From Streptomyces sp. NBC_01408 (GTDB lineage: Bacteria; Actinomycetota; Actinomycetes; Streptomycetales; Streptomycetaceae), in assembly GCF_026340255.1 (NCBI RefSeq), contig NZ_JAPEPJ010000001.1:62001-126000 (forward strand): 64,000 nt of DNA. The letters run 5' to 3'. Numbering within the stretch: position 1 is the stretch's first letter; each line of letters opens with the position of its first letter. The translations under genes and the position numbers were made by a program. The notes beneath the pieces were generated by a model. The model ran no database searches. It was not told the origin of the DNA and was given only the letters and a program-made list of their open reading frames with translations. This document shows, in pieces, positions 44,839-52,973 of the stretch.

Positions 44839-45519
44839 CTACGCCGGCACCCAGGCGTAGCAGCCGGTGGAGTTGAACTCCGCCGTGCCCGCCGGGATCG
44901 CCGCCGTGATCTTGTCGCCGGGCTTCGGCGGGGCCTCGGGGCCCGAGACCAGGACCGAGCCGTCCTTGTCCTTCGCCTCCCACGTGCAGTTCGTGGCCTG
45001 GGTCAGCGCCCGGTAGCTGCCCGCCGCGGGAGTCTTGCGGGGGCCTTCGGGAAAGCCCTTCTCCGCCGCCGCCAGGATCGGCTTCTGCTCGGGGCACAGG
45101 AGCGGGATCGCGTCCTTGGCCCCCGGGATCTCCCCGGTGATGACGGCTCCGGTCGCCGCGTCCTTGTCGCGCTTCGCGGTGCGCTCCACCCGCTGACAGG
45201 CCTCCTGGCCGGTCTGCAGGACGGCCGCCGGGTCCATCTTCTCCGGGACCCGGCCGCTCAGGTACTTCTTCTCCTGGGCCGTGAAGCTGCCCGTCTTCGG
45301 GGTGAGCTTCGCGTCGGGGAGCACGGGCCCGGTGGGCTTCGCCTCGGGCGGGGTCTCGGCGGTGGCCGGGGTGTCCGCGGGGTCGGGGGCGGAGGACGAG
45401 GCCGGGGGCTTCGCCTTCGCCTCCGCGCCGGAGCCGGCCTTGTCGCCGTCCGAGCTGCAGGCGGTCAGGGTGAGGGCGGCGGCCAGCAGGACAGCAGCCG
45501 CTGCGGAGCGTCGGTACAT
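44839..45519 (-). CDS. Hypothetical lipoprotein
   Basis: 226 aa from ATG 45519. Signal MYRRSAAAAVLLAAALTLT with lipobox TACSS. A long Pro/Ala/Glu linker (residues about 30-70) precedes a globular part with QTGQEACQRVERTA, IPLLCPEQKPIL, ATNCTWEAKDKDGS and a final TGCYAWVPA. Four cysteines in the mature part could form two disulfides. I do not recognise a family. It lies at the edge of the polysaccharide locus but shows no link to it. Confidence 0.7.
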   Translation of the reverse strand: MYRRSAAAAVLLAAALTLTACSSDGDKAGSGAEAKAKPPASSSAPDPADTPATAETPPEAKPTGPVLPDAKLTPKTGSFTAQEKKYLSGRVPEKMDPAAVLQTGQEACQRVERTAKRDKDAATGAVITGEIPGAKDAIPLLCPEQKPILAAAEKGFPEGPRKTPAAGSYRALTQATNCTWEAKDKDGSVLVSGPEAPPKPGDKITAAIPAGTAEFNSTGCYAWVPA

Positions 45520-45586
45520 CGGGTGGCTCCCGTACTTACTGGGTGGGATGAGGGGCGTCCGCGGAACGGCCGCGTTCCCCCGGCGC

Positions 45587-45618
45587 GCGGGGCCCGGCCT
45601 CGTACGGCCGGGCCCCGC
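45587..45618 (-). terminator. Terminator of the propeller/LamG gene
   Basis: 13-bp perfect stem GCGGGGCCCGGCC / GGCCGGGCCCCGC with a 6-base loop, 24 bases after the stop codon at 45642 on the minus strand. Confidence 0.88.
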
Positions 45619-45641
45619 ACGCCGTCAGGCGGTTGCTCCGG

Positions 45642-48419
45642 TCACTTCGCGCCGAAGGTGAGAACCAGCTGCGGGGTTCCCTCCGCGGCGGTCGCCTCCG
45701 AGGACCAGATCCACAGCGGGTCGGTGCCCGTGCTCGTCAGGCCCATGCTGTAGCTGCTGCCCAGCACCGCGGAGACCGCGGCGGTGTCCAGCTCGACGTT
45801 GTGGACCGCCGAGCCGTCCGGCACGCCCGCGATGGTGCCGAGCGGGGTGGTGCCGAGGGTGGGCTTGGTGTTGAAGGTGGTGCCCGCGCCGCTCCAGGTA
45901 CCGGTGACCGGGACCACGGACACGGTGTCGGCGCTGCCGGCGCCCGCCTGCGTGGTGGTCTTGATCTGGAGCGAGGCGGTCTTCAGGACCTGGCCGGCCG
46001 GGGCGGCCGGCACGTCGAACCGCAGGTACGTCTCGTACGCCGAGGTGCCGCGCACCGCGAGCGAGGTGGACGTGCCGTAGGCGGTGCCGGGGGCGCCCTG
46101 GTTGATGTAGGTGTCCTCGGTCGCGCTGACCTTGGAGACCGTGTCGCTCGCGGCCTTGGCCAGGTCGAAGTGGCTCTTGACCTGGGCCTGGGTGAGCGCC
46201 GTCGGGTAGACGGCCGACTCGTCGAGCTGACCGGCGAAGTAGTTGCTGGTCGGGCGGGTCGGCCAGCCGGCGAGGTTGTCGCCGCCGACGTGCCAGTAGC
46301 CGCCGTAGGTGCCGCTGCTCTTTGCGTTCAGCGTGCCCTTGTTCTGGCCGTCGACGTACAGCGTGATGCCGCCGGGGCCCTGGGTGCCGACCACGTGGTG
46401 CCACTTGTTGTCGTTGAACGTGTCGAACAGGCCGGTGGAGACCGTCCGGTTGGAGCCGTCGTTGACACCGAAGACCAGACGGCCGGTGTTGGTCATGTAC
46501 AGGTGCCGGTCGTACAGGCTGCTGTTGCGGGTGGTGTTGTTGCCGAACCCGATCAGCTTGCCGCCGCGCGTGGTGTTCGTCTTGAACCACGTCTCGACGG
46601 TGAAGGTGCTGCCGACGCTCTGGCGGCGGTCGCCGTGCAGCTGCTGGCTGGTGCCGTTGAAGCCCATCGCCGTGCTGGCACCGGTGACGGCGCCGGGGCT
46701 CTGGCGCAGGGCCGGGGCGTTGACCTGGATGCCGCTGGTGTTGCCGGCCGAGGAGTCGGCGACGTACGGGCTGACGGTGTCGTCGTAGCGCCAGTACAGC
46801 TGGGCGCCGTCCGTGCGGACCTGGTTCGGGTACGCCTGGACCGAGGCCGGGATCGTCACCGAGGCGGTGGCCGACAGGGCGCTGGTGTTGCCCGCCGCGT
46901 CGGTCGCGGTCACGCGGTAGGTGTACGACTGGCCGGCCTTGACCGTGGTGTCGGTCCAGGCGGCCTGCGGGCGCTCCCACTCCAGCGAGTCCGCGGTCAC
47001 GGTGGCCGCCGGGGTGGCCGAGCCGTTGCGGTAGATGCGGTACGTCAGCTTGCCGTCGTCCGCGTCGTAGCTGGTGCGCCAGCGGACCTGGGCCTCGCCG
47101 GGCTTGACGCTGGCGGCACTGGCGACCGGGGTGGTCGGGGCGCCGACGTCGCCGGTGGAGGCGAAGCGGGTCAGGCCCTGCTGCGGGATGCCGTTGATGA
47201 GGGTGAACTCACCGCCGACCCACATGTACTTGACGTCGTTCTTCTCCGCCACGGCCATGACGCGCGGGCCGATGCCCTCGCCGAGGCCGTCGTTGGCGGT
47301 GGGGTGCCAGCCGAGCTTGCGCGGGCCGCGGACGAAACCGTCCACGGGCGCGGGGGCGGCGCCTTCGTGGTCGGTCGGCTGGGCCAGCATGAAGTGGCGC
47401 TTGCCGTCGGGGAACTCCAGCTCGGTGGAGCAGTCGTGCGCGTGCGAGGAGCTGTAGAGCACGCCCTGGTACGGCAGCACGAACTGGGTGGCGCCGAGGC
47501 AGCGGTCGCGCCACTTCTCGCTGAAGTCGCTCAGGCGCAGGCCGATGCGGCCGTCGAAGACGCCGCCGCCGGAGCCCTCGTTGCCCGTGTAGAAGCCGGT
47601 GGCGTCGGTGGAGATGTCCTTGACGACCGAGTTCGACGGGATGTTGGTGTAGGTCTTGGCGATCGCGCCGGTGGTGGCGTCGACCACGGCCAGGGCGTGC
47701 GTGTTGGAGCCGTTGACGGTGAAGAAGTCACCGCCCAGCAGCACGTTCTTGCCGTCCGGGGTGACCTCGATGGCGCGGCCGGGCTCGTCGGCGTTGGCGA
47801 CGAAGGGCTTGAGCGCGCCGGAGGCGGCGTCGACCGCGGCGAACCGCTCGCGGGTCTGGCCCTCGACCTGGTAGAAGTCTCCGGCCGCGTACAGGGTGTC
47901 GTCGGTGACGGCGAGCCCGCGCACGGTGGAGGGGAAGCTGGGGTGGAACGAGGCCTTGGGGGTGCAGGTCGCGATGTCGATCGCGGCGACGCTGGAGACC
48001 GGGGTGCCGTTGACGGCGCCGAAGTAGCCGCCGGCGTACAGGGTCTTGTTGTCCTTCGAGACGACCAGCGTGCGCACGGTCGCGGTGCCCTCGCCGATGG
48101 TGAAGGCGAGCTTGCAGGCGGTGGGGTTGCCCGTCGCGGCGTCGAGCGCGACGAAGTTCACGGCCTCCTGCTCGGTACCGCTGCCGGAGCCCTCGGGCGG
48201 GCGGACCGCCGAGAAGGTGCCGCCGGCGAACACGGTGCCGTTGGCCTGGGCCATGGCCCAGACGATGCCGTCGGGCTGCCAGGTGGGCAGCTGGTCGGCG
48301 GTGAATGCCACGGGCTGGGTGATGGCGGACGCCTGAGGCATCAGCACCAGGCCTATTCCGGTGCCGGCACCGGCCAGTGACAGGACGAGGGCAGCAGTCA
48401 GCCCTCTGGATCTACGCAT
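45642..48419 (-). CDS. Large secreted protein: beta-propeller, fibronectin III, LamG and DNRLRE domains
   Basis: 925 aa from ATG 48419 with GGGGGG upstream; an in-frame start 18 codons before lacks a ribosome site. Signal MRRSRGLTAALVLSLAGAG ends near ASA. Domain order: propeller of about seven blades (residues 40-420: TVFAGGTFSAV, KTLYAGGYFGAVNG, TLYAAGDFYQV, NVLLGGDFFTVNG, YMWVGGEFTLING); fibronectin III (about 430-520: AGQSYTYRVTATDAAGN); LamG (about 540-745: TVETWFKTN, GGITLYVDGQNKGTL, FAGQLDESAVYPTALT); C-terminal DNRLRE/CBM-like beta domain (about 765-925: TYLRFDVPA). No catalytic motif is visible, so it looks like an adhesin or glycan-binding protein. It lies inside the exopolysaccharide locus. 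Confidence 0.87.
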   Translation of the reverse strand: MRRSRGLTAALVLSLAGAGTGIGLVLMPQASAITQPVAFTADQLPTWQPDGIVWAMAQANGTVFAGGTFSAVRPPEGSGSGTEQEAVNFVALDAATGNPTACKLAFTIGEGTATVRTLVVSKDNKTLYAGGYFGAVNGTPVSSVAAIDIATCTPKASFHPSFPSTVRGLAVTDDTLYAAGDFYQVEGQTRERFAAVDAASGALKPFVANADEPGRAIEVTPDGKNVLLGGDFFTVNGSNTHALAVVDATTGAIAKTYTNIPSNSVVKDISTDATGFYTGNEGSGGGVFDGRIGLRLSDFSEKWRDRCLGATQFVLPYQGVLYSSSHAHDCSTELEFPDGKRHFMLAQPTDHEGAAPAPVDGFVRGPRKLGWHPTANDGLGEGIGPRVMAVAEKNDVKYMWVGGEFTLINGIPQQGLTRFASTGDVGAPTTPVASAASVKPGEAQVRWRTSYDADDGKLTYRIYRNGSATPAATVTADSLEWERPQAAWTDTTVKAGQSYTYRVTATDAAGNTSALSATASVTIPASVQAYPNQVRTDGAQLYWRYDDTVSPYVADSSAGNTSGIQVNAPALRQSPGAVTGASTAMGFNGTSQQLHGDRRQSVGSTFTVETWFKTNTTRGGKLIGFGNNTTRNSSLYDRHLYMTNTGRLVFGVNDGSNRTVSTGLFDTFNDNKWHHVVGTQGPGGITLYVDGQNKGTLNAKSSGTYGGYWHVGGDNLAGWPTRPTSNYFAGQLDESAVYPTALTQAQVKSHFDLAKAASDTVSKVSATEDTYINQGAPGTAYGTSTSLAVRGTSAYETYLRFDVPAAPAGQVLKTASLQIKTTTQAGAGSADTVSVVPVTGTWSGAGTTFNTKPTLGTTPLGTIAGVPDGSAVHNVELDTAAVSAVLGSSYSMGLTSTGTDPLWIWSSEATAAEGTPQLVLTFGAK

Positions 48420-48589
48420 GAGCCCCCCAGGGCAATCGCCCGGTTTGATGGCTGAAACTATCCGAACAGCCATATGTACTGGCGCAGACTAGGGCTCACG
48501 CGAGGGCCCGGTCACCTCACTTGACCTATTGCATACCAACTTGGAATCAACAGGGTTCAGCACGGAGGGTGCACTACGGACATACGGCA

Positions 48590-48646
48590 GCTTTGCCCCG
48601 GTCAAGCCCGCACGGAAAGGCGGGTATGACCGGCACACGGCAAAGC
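48590..48646. terminator. Long three-step hairpin at the gmd 3' end
   Basis: GCTTTGCC / GGCAAAGC, then CCGGTCA / TGACCGG, then CCCGC / GCGGG, stacked with small bulges. It lies 20 bases after the gmd stop (48666) on the minus strand and is longer than needed for simple termination; it may also stabilise the mRNA. Confidence 0.8.
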
Positions 48647-48665
48647 GTAGGGGAAATATAAGGCC

Positions 48666-49679
48666 TCAGCGGTCGATACGAACCGTCACGCCCGCCAGCT
48701 GGTCCTCGACCTGGCGGATGTCCGCGTCAACCATGATCTTGGCCAAATCGGCAACCAAGACCGTCGGCTTCCAGCCGAGCAGGTCGTGGGCCTTGGAGGC
48801 GTCGCCGATGAGGGCGTCCACCTCGCTGGGGCGCTCGTACTTGGGGTCGTAGCGCACGTGCTCGTTCCAGTCGAGACCGGCGTGCGTGAAGGAGGCCTCG
48901 ACGAACTCGCGGACGGTGGCGGCCACGCCGGTGGCGACCACGTAGTCGGTGGCCTCGTCCTGCTGGAGCATCCGCCACATGGCGTCGACGTACTCGGGGG
49001 CGAAGCCCCAGTCGCGGACGGCGTCGAGGTTGCCGAGGTAGAGCTTCTCCTGGAGACCGGCCTTGATCCGGGCGACCGCGCGGGTGATCTTGCGGGTCAC
49101 GAAGGTCTCGCCGCGGCGCGGGGACTCGTGGTTGAAGAGGATCCCGTTGACGGCGAACATGCCGTAGGCCTCGCGGTAGTTCACCGTGGTCCAGTACGCG
49201 AAGACCTTGGCGGCGCCGTAGGGGCTGCGCGGGTGGAACGGGGTGCCCTCGTTCTGCGGCGGCGGGGTGGCGCCGAACATCTCGGAGGACGAGGCCTGGT
49301 AGATGCGGGTGTCGATGCCGCTGGCCCGGATCGCCTCCAGCAGCCGCAGCGCGCCGAGACCGGTCACGTCGCCGGTGTACAGCGGGGCGTCGAAGGAGAC
49401 GCGCACATGCGACTGCGCACCGAGGTTGTAGACCTCGTCGGGGCGTATCTCGCGCAGCAGGTTCACCAGGGCGACGCCGTCGGACAGGTCGGCGTGGTGC
49501 AGGACGAAGGACCGGTTGGCGGTCTGCGGGTCCTGGTAGATGTGGTCGATCCGCTCCGTGTTGAAGCTGGAGGAGCGCCGCACCAGCCCGTGCACCGTGT
49601 AGCCCTTGGAGAGCAGGAGCTCGGCCAGGTACGAGCCGTCCTGCCCGGTGACGCCGGTGATCAGTGCGGTCTTGCCCAT
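48666..49679 (-). CDS. gmd: GDP-mannose 4,6-dehydratase
   Basis: 337 aa from ATG 49679 with GGGGGACC upstream. A short-chain dehydrogenase of the extended type. NADP binding at [15 protein letters not shown] (residues 8-22) and [13 protein letters not shown]; catalytic SSSEMFG and Y-x3-K in [10 protein letters not shown]; substrate loop [35 protein letters not shown]. It converts GDP-mannose to GDP-4-keto-6-deoxymannose, the first step to GDP-fucose or GDP-rhamnose. Divergent from the epimerase-reductase gene, sharing a 475-base intergenic region. Confidence 0.97.
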   Translation of the reverse strand: MGKTALITGVTGQDGSYLAELLLSKGYTVHGLVRRSSSFNTERIDHIYQDPQTANRSFVLHHADLSDGVALVNLLREIRPDEVYNLGAQSHVRVSFDAPLYTGDVTGLGALRLLEAIRASGIDTRIYQASSSEMFGATPPPQNEGTPFHPRSPYGAAKVFAYWTTVNYREAYGMFAVNGILFNHESPRRGETFVTRKITRAVARIKAGLQEKLYLGNLDAVRDWGFAPEYVDAMWRMLQQDEATDYVVATGVAATVREFVEASFTHAGLDWNEHVRYDPKYERPSEVDALIGDASKAHDLLGWKPTVLVADLAKIMVDADIRQVEDQLAGVTVRIDR

Positions 49680-50154
49680 GTGGGGTCCCCCTGAGGTTCG
49701 TTGCGATTCATGGTGATTCGATGTGGTTCGTTGAGTCCCGGCGGGGGGACGCGCCGCACCGGTCCGTGGCCCGGGACCGGATGGGTACCGTACACGGCCC
49801 CTGCGCGCCCTTCCCCTGGCGCCAGGCCCGGCTTCCGAAGCAGAGGCGTGGGGCGGGGTCGCCCAGGAGTGTCCCCGCAGGACGAGCGCGCAACCCGGGC
49901 CGGACATGCGCAGCCGAGGCCAAGTGCGCGAGCCGAGGAGACACTCCGGAGCGCCCCCGCCCCACACCAGCACCCGGCCAAGCCCCGCAGGGCCAAATCC
50001 AGCCCCGCCGGCGTTTGAGGCGCGGGGTCCGGGGCGGAGCCCCGTGCAACGGAGCCGCACAGGCCAAGCCCCGCCAAGCCCCCCGCAGGGGAAGCGGCCA
50101 ACCGGTCCCGGACTGCTGCCACCCCCGCGGGAGCGGACTGGCATCATCGGCGGT
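49680..50154. other. Shared upstream region of gmd and the GDP-fucose synthase gene
   Basis: 475 bases between divergent starts. A long imperfect inverted repeat pairs 49848-49874 (GTGGGGCGGGG...GGAGTGTCC) with 49940-49965 (ACACTCC...CCCCGCCCCAC) across about 65 bases. A dispersed repeat copy lies at 49999-50043. CATCAT at 50142-50147 could be a -10 box giving a leaderless transcript of the downstream gene. No protein-like ORF is seen. Confidence 0.5.
49999..50043 (-). repeat. Dispersed intergenic repeat, copy 5 (inverted)
   Basis: The reverse complement of the core: CCAGCCCCGCC, GGCGTTTGAGGCGCGGGG, TCCGGGGCGGAGCCCC. Unlike the other copies, it lies between two divergent gene starts, so it cannot be a simple operon terminator there. 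Confidence 0.85.
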
Positions 50155-51099
50155 ATGACAAGTTCGCTGCCGCTCCTGCCCCCGAACGCCCGCGTCTTCG
50201 TCGCGGGCCACCGCGGCCTCGTGGGGTCCGCGGTCGCCCGCCGGCTCACCGCCGACGGCCACGAGGTGCTGACCCGGGGCCGCGCCGACCTCGACCTGCG
50301 CGATGCCGCCGCGACGGAGGCGTACCTGAAGGACGTCCGCCCGGACGCCGTGGTGCTGGCCGCCGCCAAGGTCGGCGGGATCATGGCCAACAGCACGTAC
50401 CCGGTGCAGTTCCTGGAGGACAACCTCAAGATCCAGCTCAGCGTGATCGCCGGGTCGTACGCGGCCGGAGTGGGCCGGCTGCTGTTCCTCGGCTCCTCGT
50501 GCATCTACCCGAAGCTGGCGCCGCAGCCGATCAGCGAGGACGCCCTGCTGACCGGCCCGCTGGAGCCGACCAACGAGGCGTACGCCCTGGCGAAGATCGC
50601 CGGCATCGTCCAGGTCCAGTCGTACCGCAAGCAGTACGGGGCCTCGTACATCTCGGCCATGCCGACGAACCTCTACGGCCCCGGCGACAACTTCGACCTG
50701 GAGTCCTCGCACGTCCTGCCCGCCCTGATCCGGCGGTTCCACGAGGCCGCCGCCGAGGGCCGCGAGGAGGTCACGCTGTGGGGATCCGGCACTCCGCGCC
50801 GGGAGTTCCTGCACGTGGACGACCTGGCCTCGGCCTGCGCGGTACTGCTGAACAGCTATGACGGGGACGAGCCCGTCAACATCGGCTGCGGCGAGGACCT
50901 GACCATCAGGGAGCTGGCCGAGACGGTCGCCGGGGTGACCGGCTTCGAGGGCCGGCTCGCCTGGGACACGTCCAAGCCGGACGGGACCCCGCGCAAGCTG
51001 CTGGACGTCGGCCGCCTCACCTCGCTCGGCTGGAAGCCCGGCATCCCGCTGCGGGACGGCATCGCGGCCACGTACCAGTGGTGGCGCGAGCAGAGCTGA
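50155..51099 (+). CDS. fcl: GDP-L-fucose synthase (epimerase/reductase)
   Basis: 314 aa from ATG 50155; weak ribosome site, possibly leaderless. NADP site [14 protein letters not shown] (about residues 18-31); [26 protein letters not shown] with the catalytic Cys/Ser; Y-x3-K in [24 protein letters not shown]. Converts GDP-4-keto-6-deoxymannose to GDP-L-fucose. With gmd it gives the full route from GDP-mannose to GDP-fucose, the likely donor for the polysaccharide assembled by the genes upstream. It is convergent with the sugar transferase gene; the two stops are 17 bases apart. Confidence 0.95.
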   Translation: MTSSLPLLPPNARVFVAGHRGLVGSAVARRLTADGHEVLTRGRADLDLRDAAATEAYLKDVRPDAVVLAAAKVGGIMANSTYPVQFLEDNLKIQLSVIAGSYAAGVGRLLFLGSSCIYPKLAPQPISEDALLTGPLEPTNEAYALAKIAGIVQVQSYRKQYGASYISAMPTNLYGPGDNFDLESSHVLPALIRRFHEAAAEGREEVTLWGSGTPRREFLHVDDLASACAVLLNSYDGDEPVNIGCGEDLTIRELAETVAGVTGFEGRLAWDTSKPDGTPRKLLDVGRLTSLGWKPGIPLRDGIAATYQWWREQS

Positions 51100-51116
51100 C
51101 CTCAAGACCGGGCTCC

Positions 51117-52592
51117 TCAGTACGCTCCGCGACCGTCGACGACGGCGCGGAGGGTACGGCCCATGACGTCGACATCACTGGTGAAGGACCAGTTGTCCAC
51201 GTACTGGAGATCAAGCTGAATCGTTTCGTCCCATGACAGGTCCGACCGTCCGCTGATCTGCCACAGCCCCGTCATTCCGGGCCGTACGGTGAGCCGGCGC
51301 AGCTCGACCTCGTCGTACTCCGCCACCTCCTCCGGCAGCGGCGGGCGCGGTCCGACCAGCGACATGTGTCCGGTGAGCACGTTGATCAGCTGCGGCAGCT
51401 CGTCCATCGAGGTGCGGCGCAGCAGCCGGCCGACCCGGGTCACGCGGGGGTCGCGGCGCATCTTGAACATCAGGCCGTCGTTCTCGTTCGCCCCGGAGAG
51501 CTCGGCCTTGCGGGAGTCGGCGTCGACGACCATGGTGCGGAACTTCCACATGACGAACGGGCAGCCGTCGCGGCCGATGCGCCGCTGGCGGTAGAAGGCC
51601 GGGCCGCGGGAGCCGAAACGTATCGCCAGGACGATTCCGAGGAAGAGCGGCGACAGAAGCAGCAGTCCGACCCCGGCCCCCGCCCGGTCCAGGGCCGACT
51701 TGAGCAGGGTCTGCCAGCCCCGGCCGACGGGCGGTACGACCCGCAGTACGGCGAGCCCGCCCGCGGTCAGGGTCTCCAGCCGTTTGACGGATACCTCGAC
51801 CAGCCCCGGGAACACGGCGAGTTCCAGCCCCGCGTCGTGCAGGGCCCAGGCGACCCGGCGCAGCCGGTCCCCGGCGAACCGCGCGCCCGGGGCGACGAGC
51901 ACCAGGTCGGCGTGGTGGCTGCGGACGGCGCCCAGCACGGCCTCGGAGTCGCCGCCCGGGGCCTGGGGCCTGGCCTCGCCGAGCCGGGCCGCGACGGGCA
52001 CCCCGCTGACGAGCGATCCGACGCCGACCGGGACCACTCCGACCACGACGTACGGGTGGTCGGTTCGCGCGGCGAGGTGCGCGATGACGTCCTCGGCGGA
52101 ATCGGGCTCGCCGATGACCAGGACCCGGCTGACGGCCTGGGCCTCGCGCCGGGCCGCCGAGAGATGACGGTAGGTGAGTTTGTGGCAGGCCACGGTGATC
52201 AGCAGGGCGGGCAGCAGGGCCCCGAGGGCGGAGAGCCGGGGGGTGTCCTCCTCGGTCACCACGCGGGCCACGGCCAGGACGCCGATCAGAATCAGCCAGT
52301 CGTGCAGGACGGGCAGCACTCCGCGCGATTCCCCGAGCAGCCGGGACGCGTAGCGGCGGCGCAGCGCCTGTACGCCGGTCCACGCGAGGGCGGCACCGAG
52401 GGCGCAGTACACCGGTCGTACCTGCTGGGCGGCCTCGAAGACGAGTCCGACGGGCACGGCGGCGCCGAGGAAGTCCGCGGCGAGGGCAGCGGGCAGGTAC
52501 CACCGCGCCTTGTCACCGAGCCGACGGGCAGGCGCTGTCGACGCCTGGGCCGTTCTGGCCACTCTTTGCGCAGGAAAATGAACATGCCTCAT
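51117..52592 (-). CDS. Polyprenyl-phosphate sugar transferase (initiating glycosyltransferase)
   Basis: 491 aa from ATG 52592 with AGGGGGG upstream. N-terminal membrane domain (four or five helices, residues about 30-165) and a CoA-binding-3-like Rossmann part (PYVVVGVVPVGVGSLVSG region). C-terminal bacterial sugar transferase domain: a helix at KSALDRAGAGVGLLLLSP, RQRRIGRDGCPFVMWKFRTM, R-L-LRRTSMDELPQLINVL, MSLVGPRPPLPEEV, LRRLTVRPGMTGLWQISGR. It loads the first sugar phosphate on undecaprenyl phosphate, starting the lipid-linked unit. It completes the set Wzx, Wzy, Wzz and initiator in this locus. Confidence 0.93.
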   Translation of the reverse strand: MRHVHFPAQRVARTAQASTAPARRLGDKARWYLPAALAADFLGAAVPVGLVFEAAQQVRPVYCALGAALAWTGVQALRRRYASRLLGESRGVLPVLHDWLILIGVLAVARVVTEEDTPRLSALGALLPALLITVACHKLTYRHLSAARREAQAVSRVLVIGEPDSAEDVIAHLAARTDHPYVVVGVVPVGVGSLVSGVPVAARLGEARPQAPGGDSEAVLGAVRSHHADLVLVAPGARFAGDRLRRVAWALHDAGLELAVFPGLVEVSVKRLETLTAGGLAVLRVVPPVGRGWQTLLKSALDRAGAGVGLLLLSPLFLGIVLAIRFGSRGPAFYRQRRIGRDGCPFVMWKFRTMVVDADSRKAELSGANENDGLMFKMRRDPRVTRVGRLLRRTSMDELPQLINVLTGHMSLVGPRPPLPEEVAEYDEVELRRLTVRPGMTGLWQISGRSDLSWDETIQLDLQYVDNWSFTSDVDVMGRTLRAVVDGRGAY

Positions 52593-52973
52593 GGGCCCCC
52601 CTGGCACGTGGTCTATGTCGAGCGCGAGTGTCCACGGCTTCCCCAGGCAACGGACATCTGTCGCACCGGGAAACAGTACGACAAACGCCCGTACGGTAAA
52701 TGCCGTTTGGGTTAACGCGACCTCTCGTTGCCCAAGTGTTAGCAACCGGTATCAGCCGTTCCTGTTACCGCGCTCTCCTCTCCCACACAAAGGTGAATGG
52801 TCCGGATAGCGGATACGTCTCTTCGGACAACGAACCGTTTCCAGCCAACCTTTTGACGCGGCCCTGACATTCCGCGCGCTAAGTGGCAATCTTCGACCGT
52901 TCATCGCACCAGCCCTGATCTGCCCGGAGGCCCACCCAGCCGTCCGGAACCCCCCTTGCAGAAGGAGTCTGCG
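52593..52973. other. Divergent promoter region between the sugar transferase and M4 protease
   Basis: 381 bases with no gene. TTGACG at 52853-52858 could be a -35 box for the protease, but I see no convincing -10 at the right distance. The section 52620-52900 is slightly AT-richer than the flanking genes. Nothing else recognisable. Confidence 0.45.

Noticed and set aside
45633..48380. 915-codon open frame antisense to the propeller/LamG gene
   Set aside because: Composed mainly of Gly, Ala, Val, Arg and Asp from reversed codons; the minus-strand gene has a signal peptide and recognisable domains.
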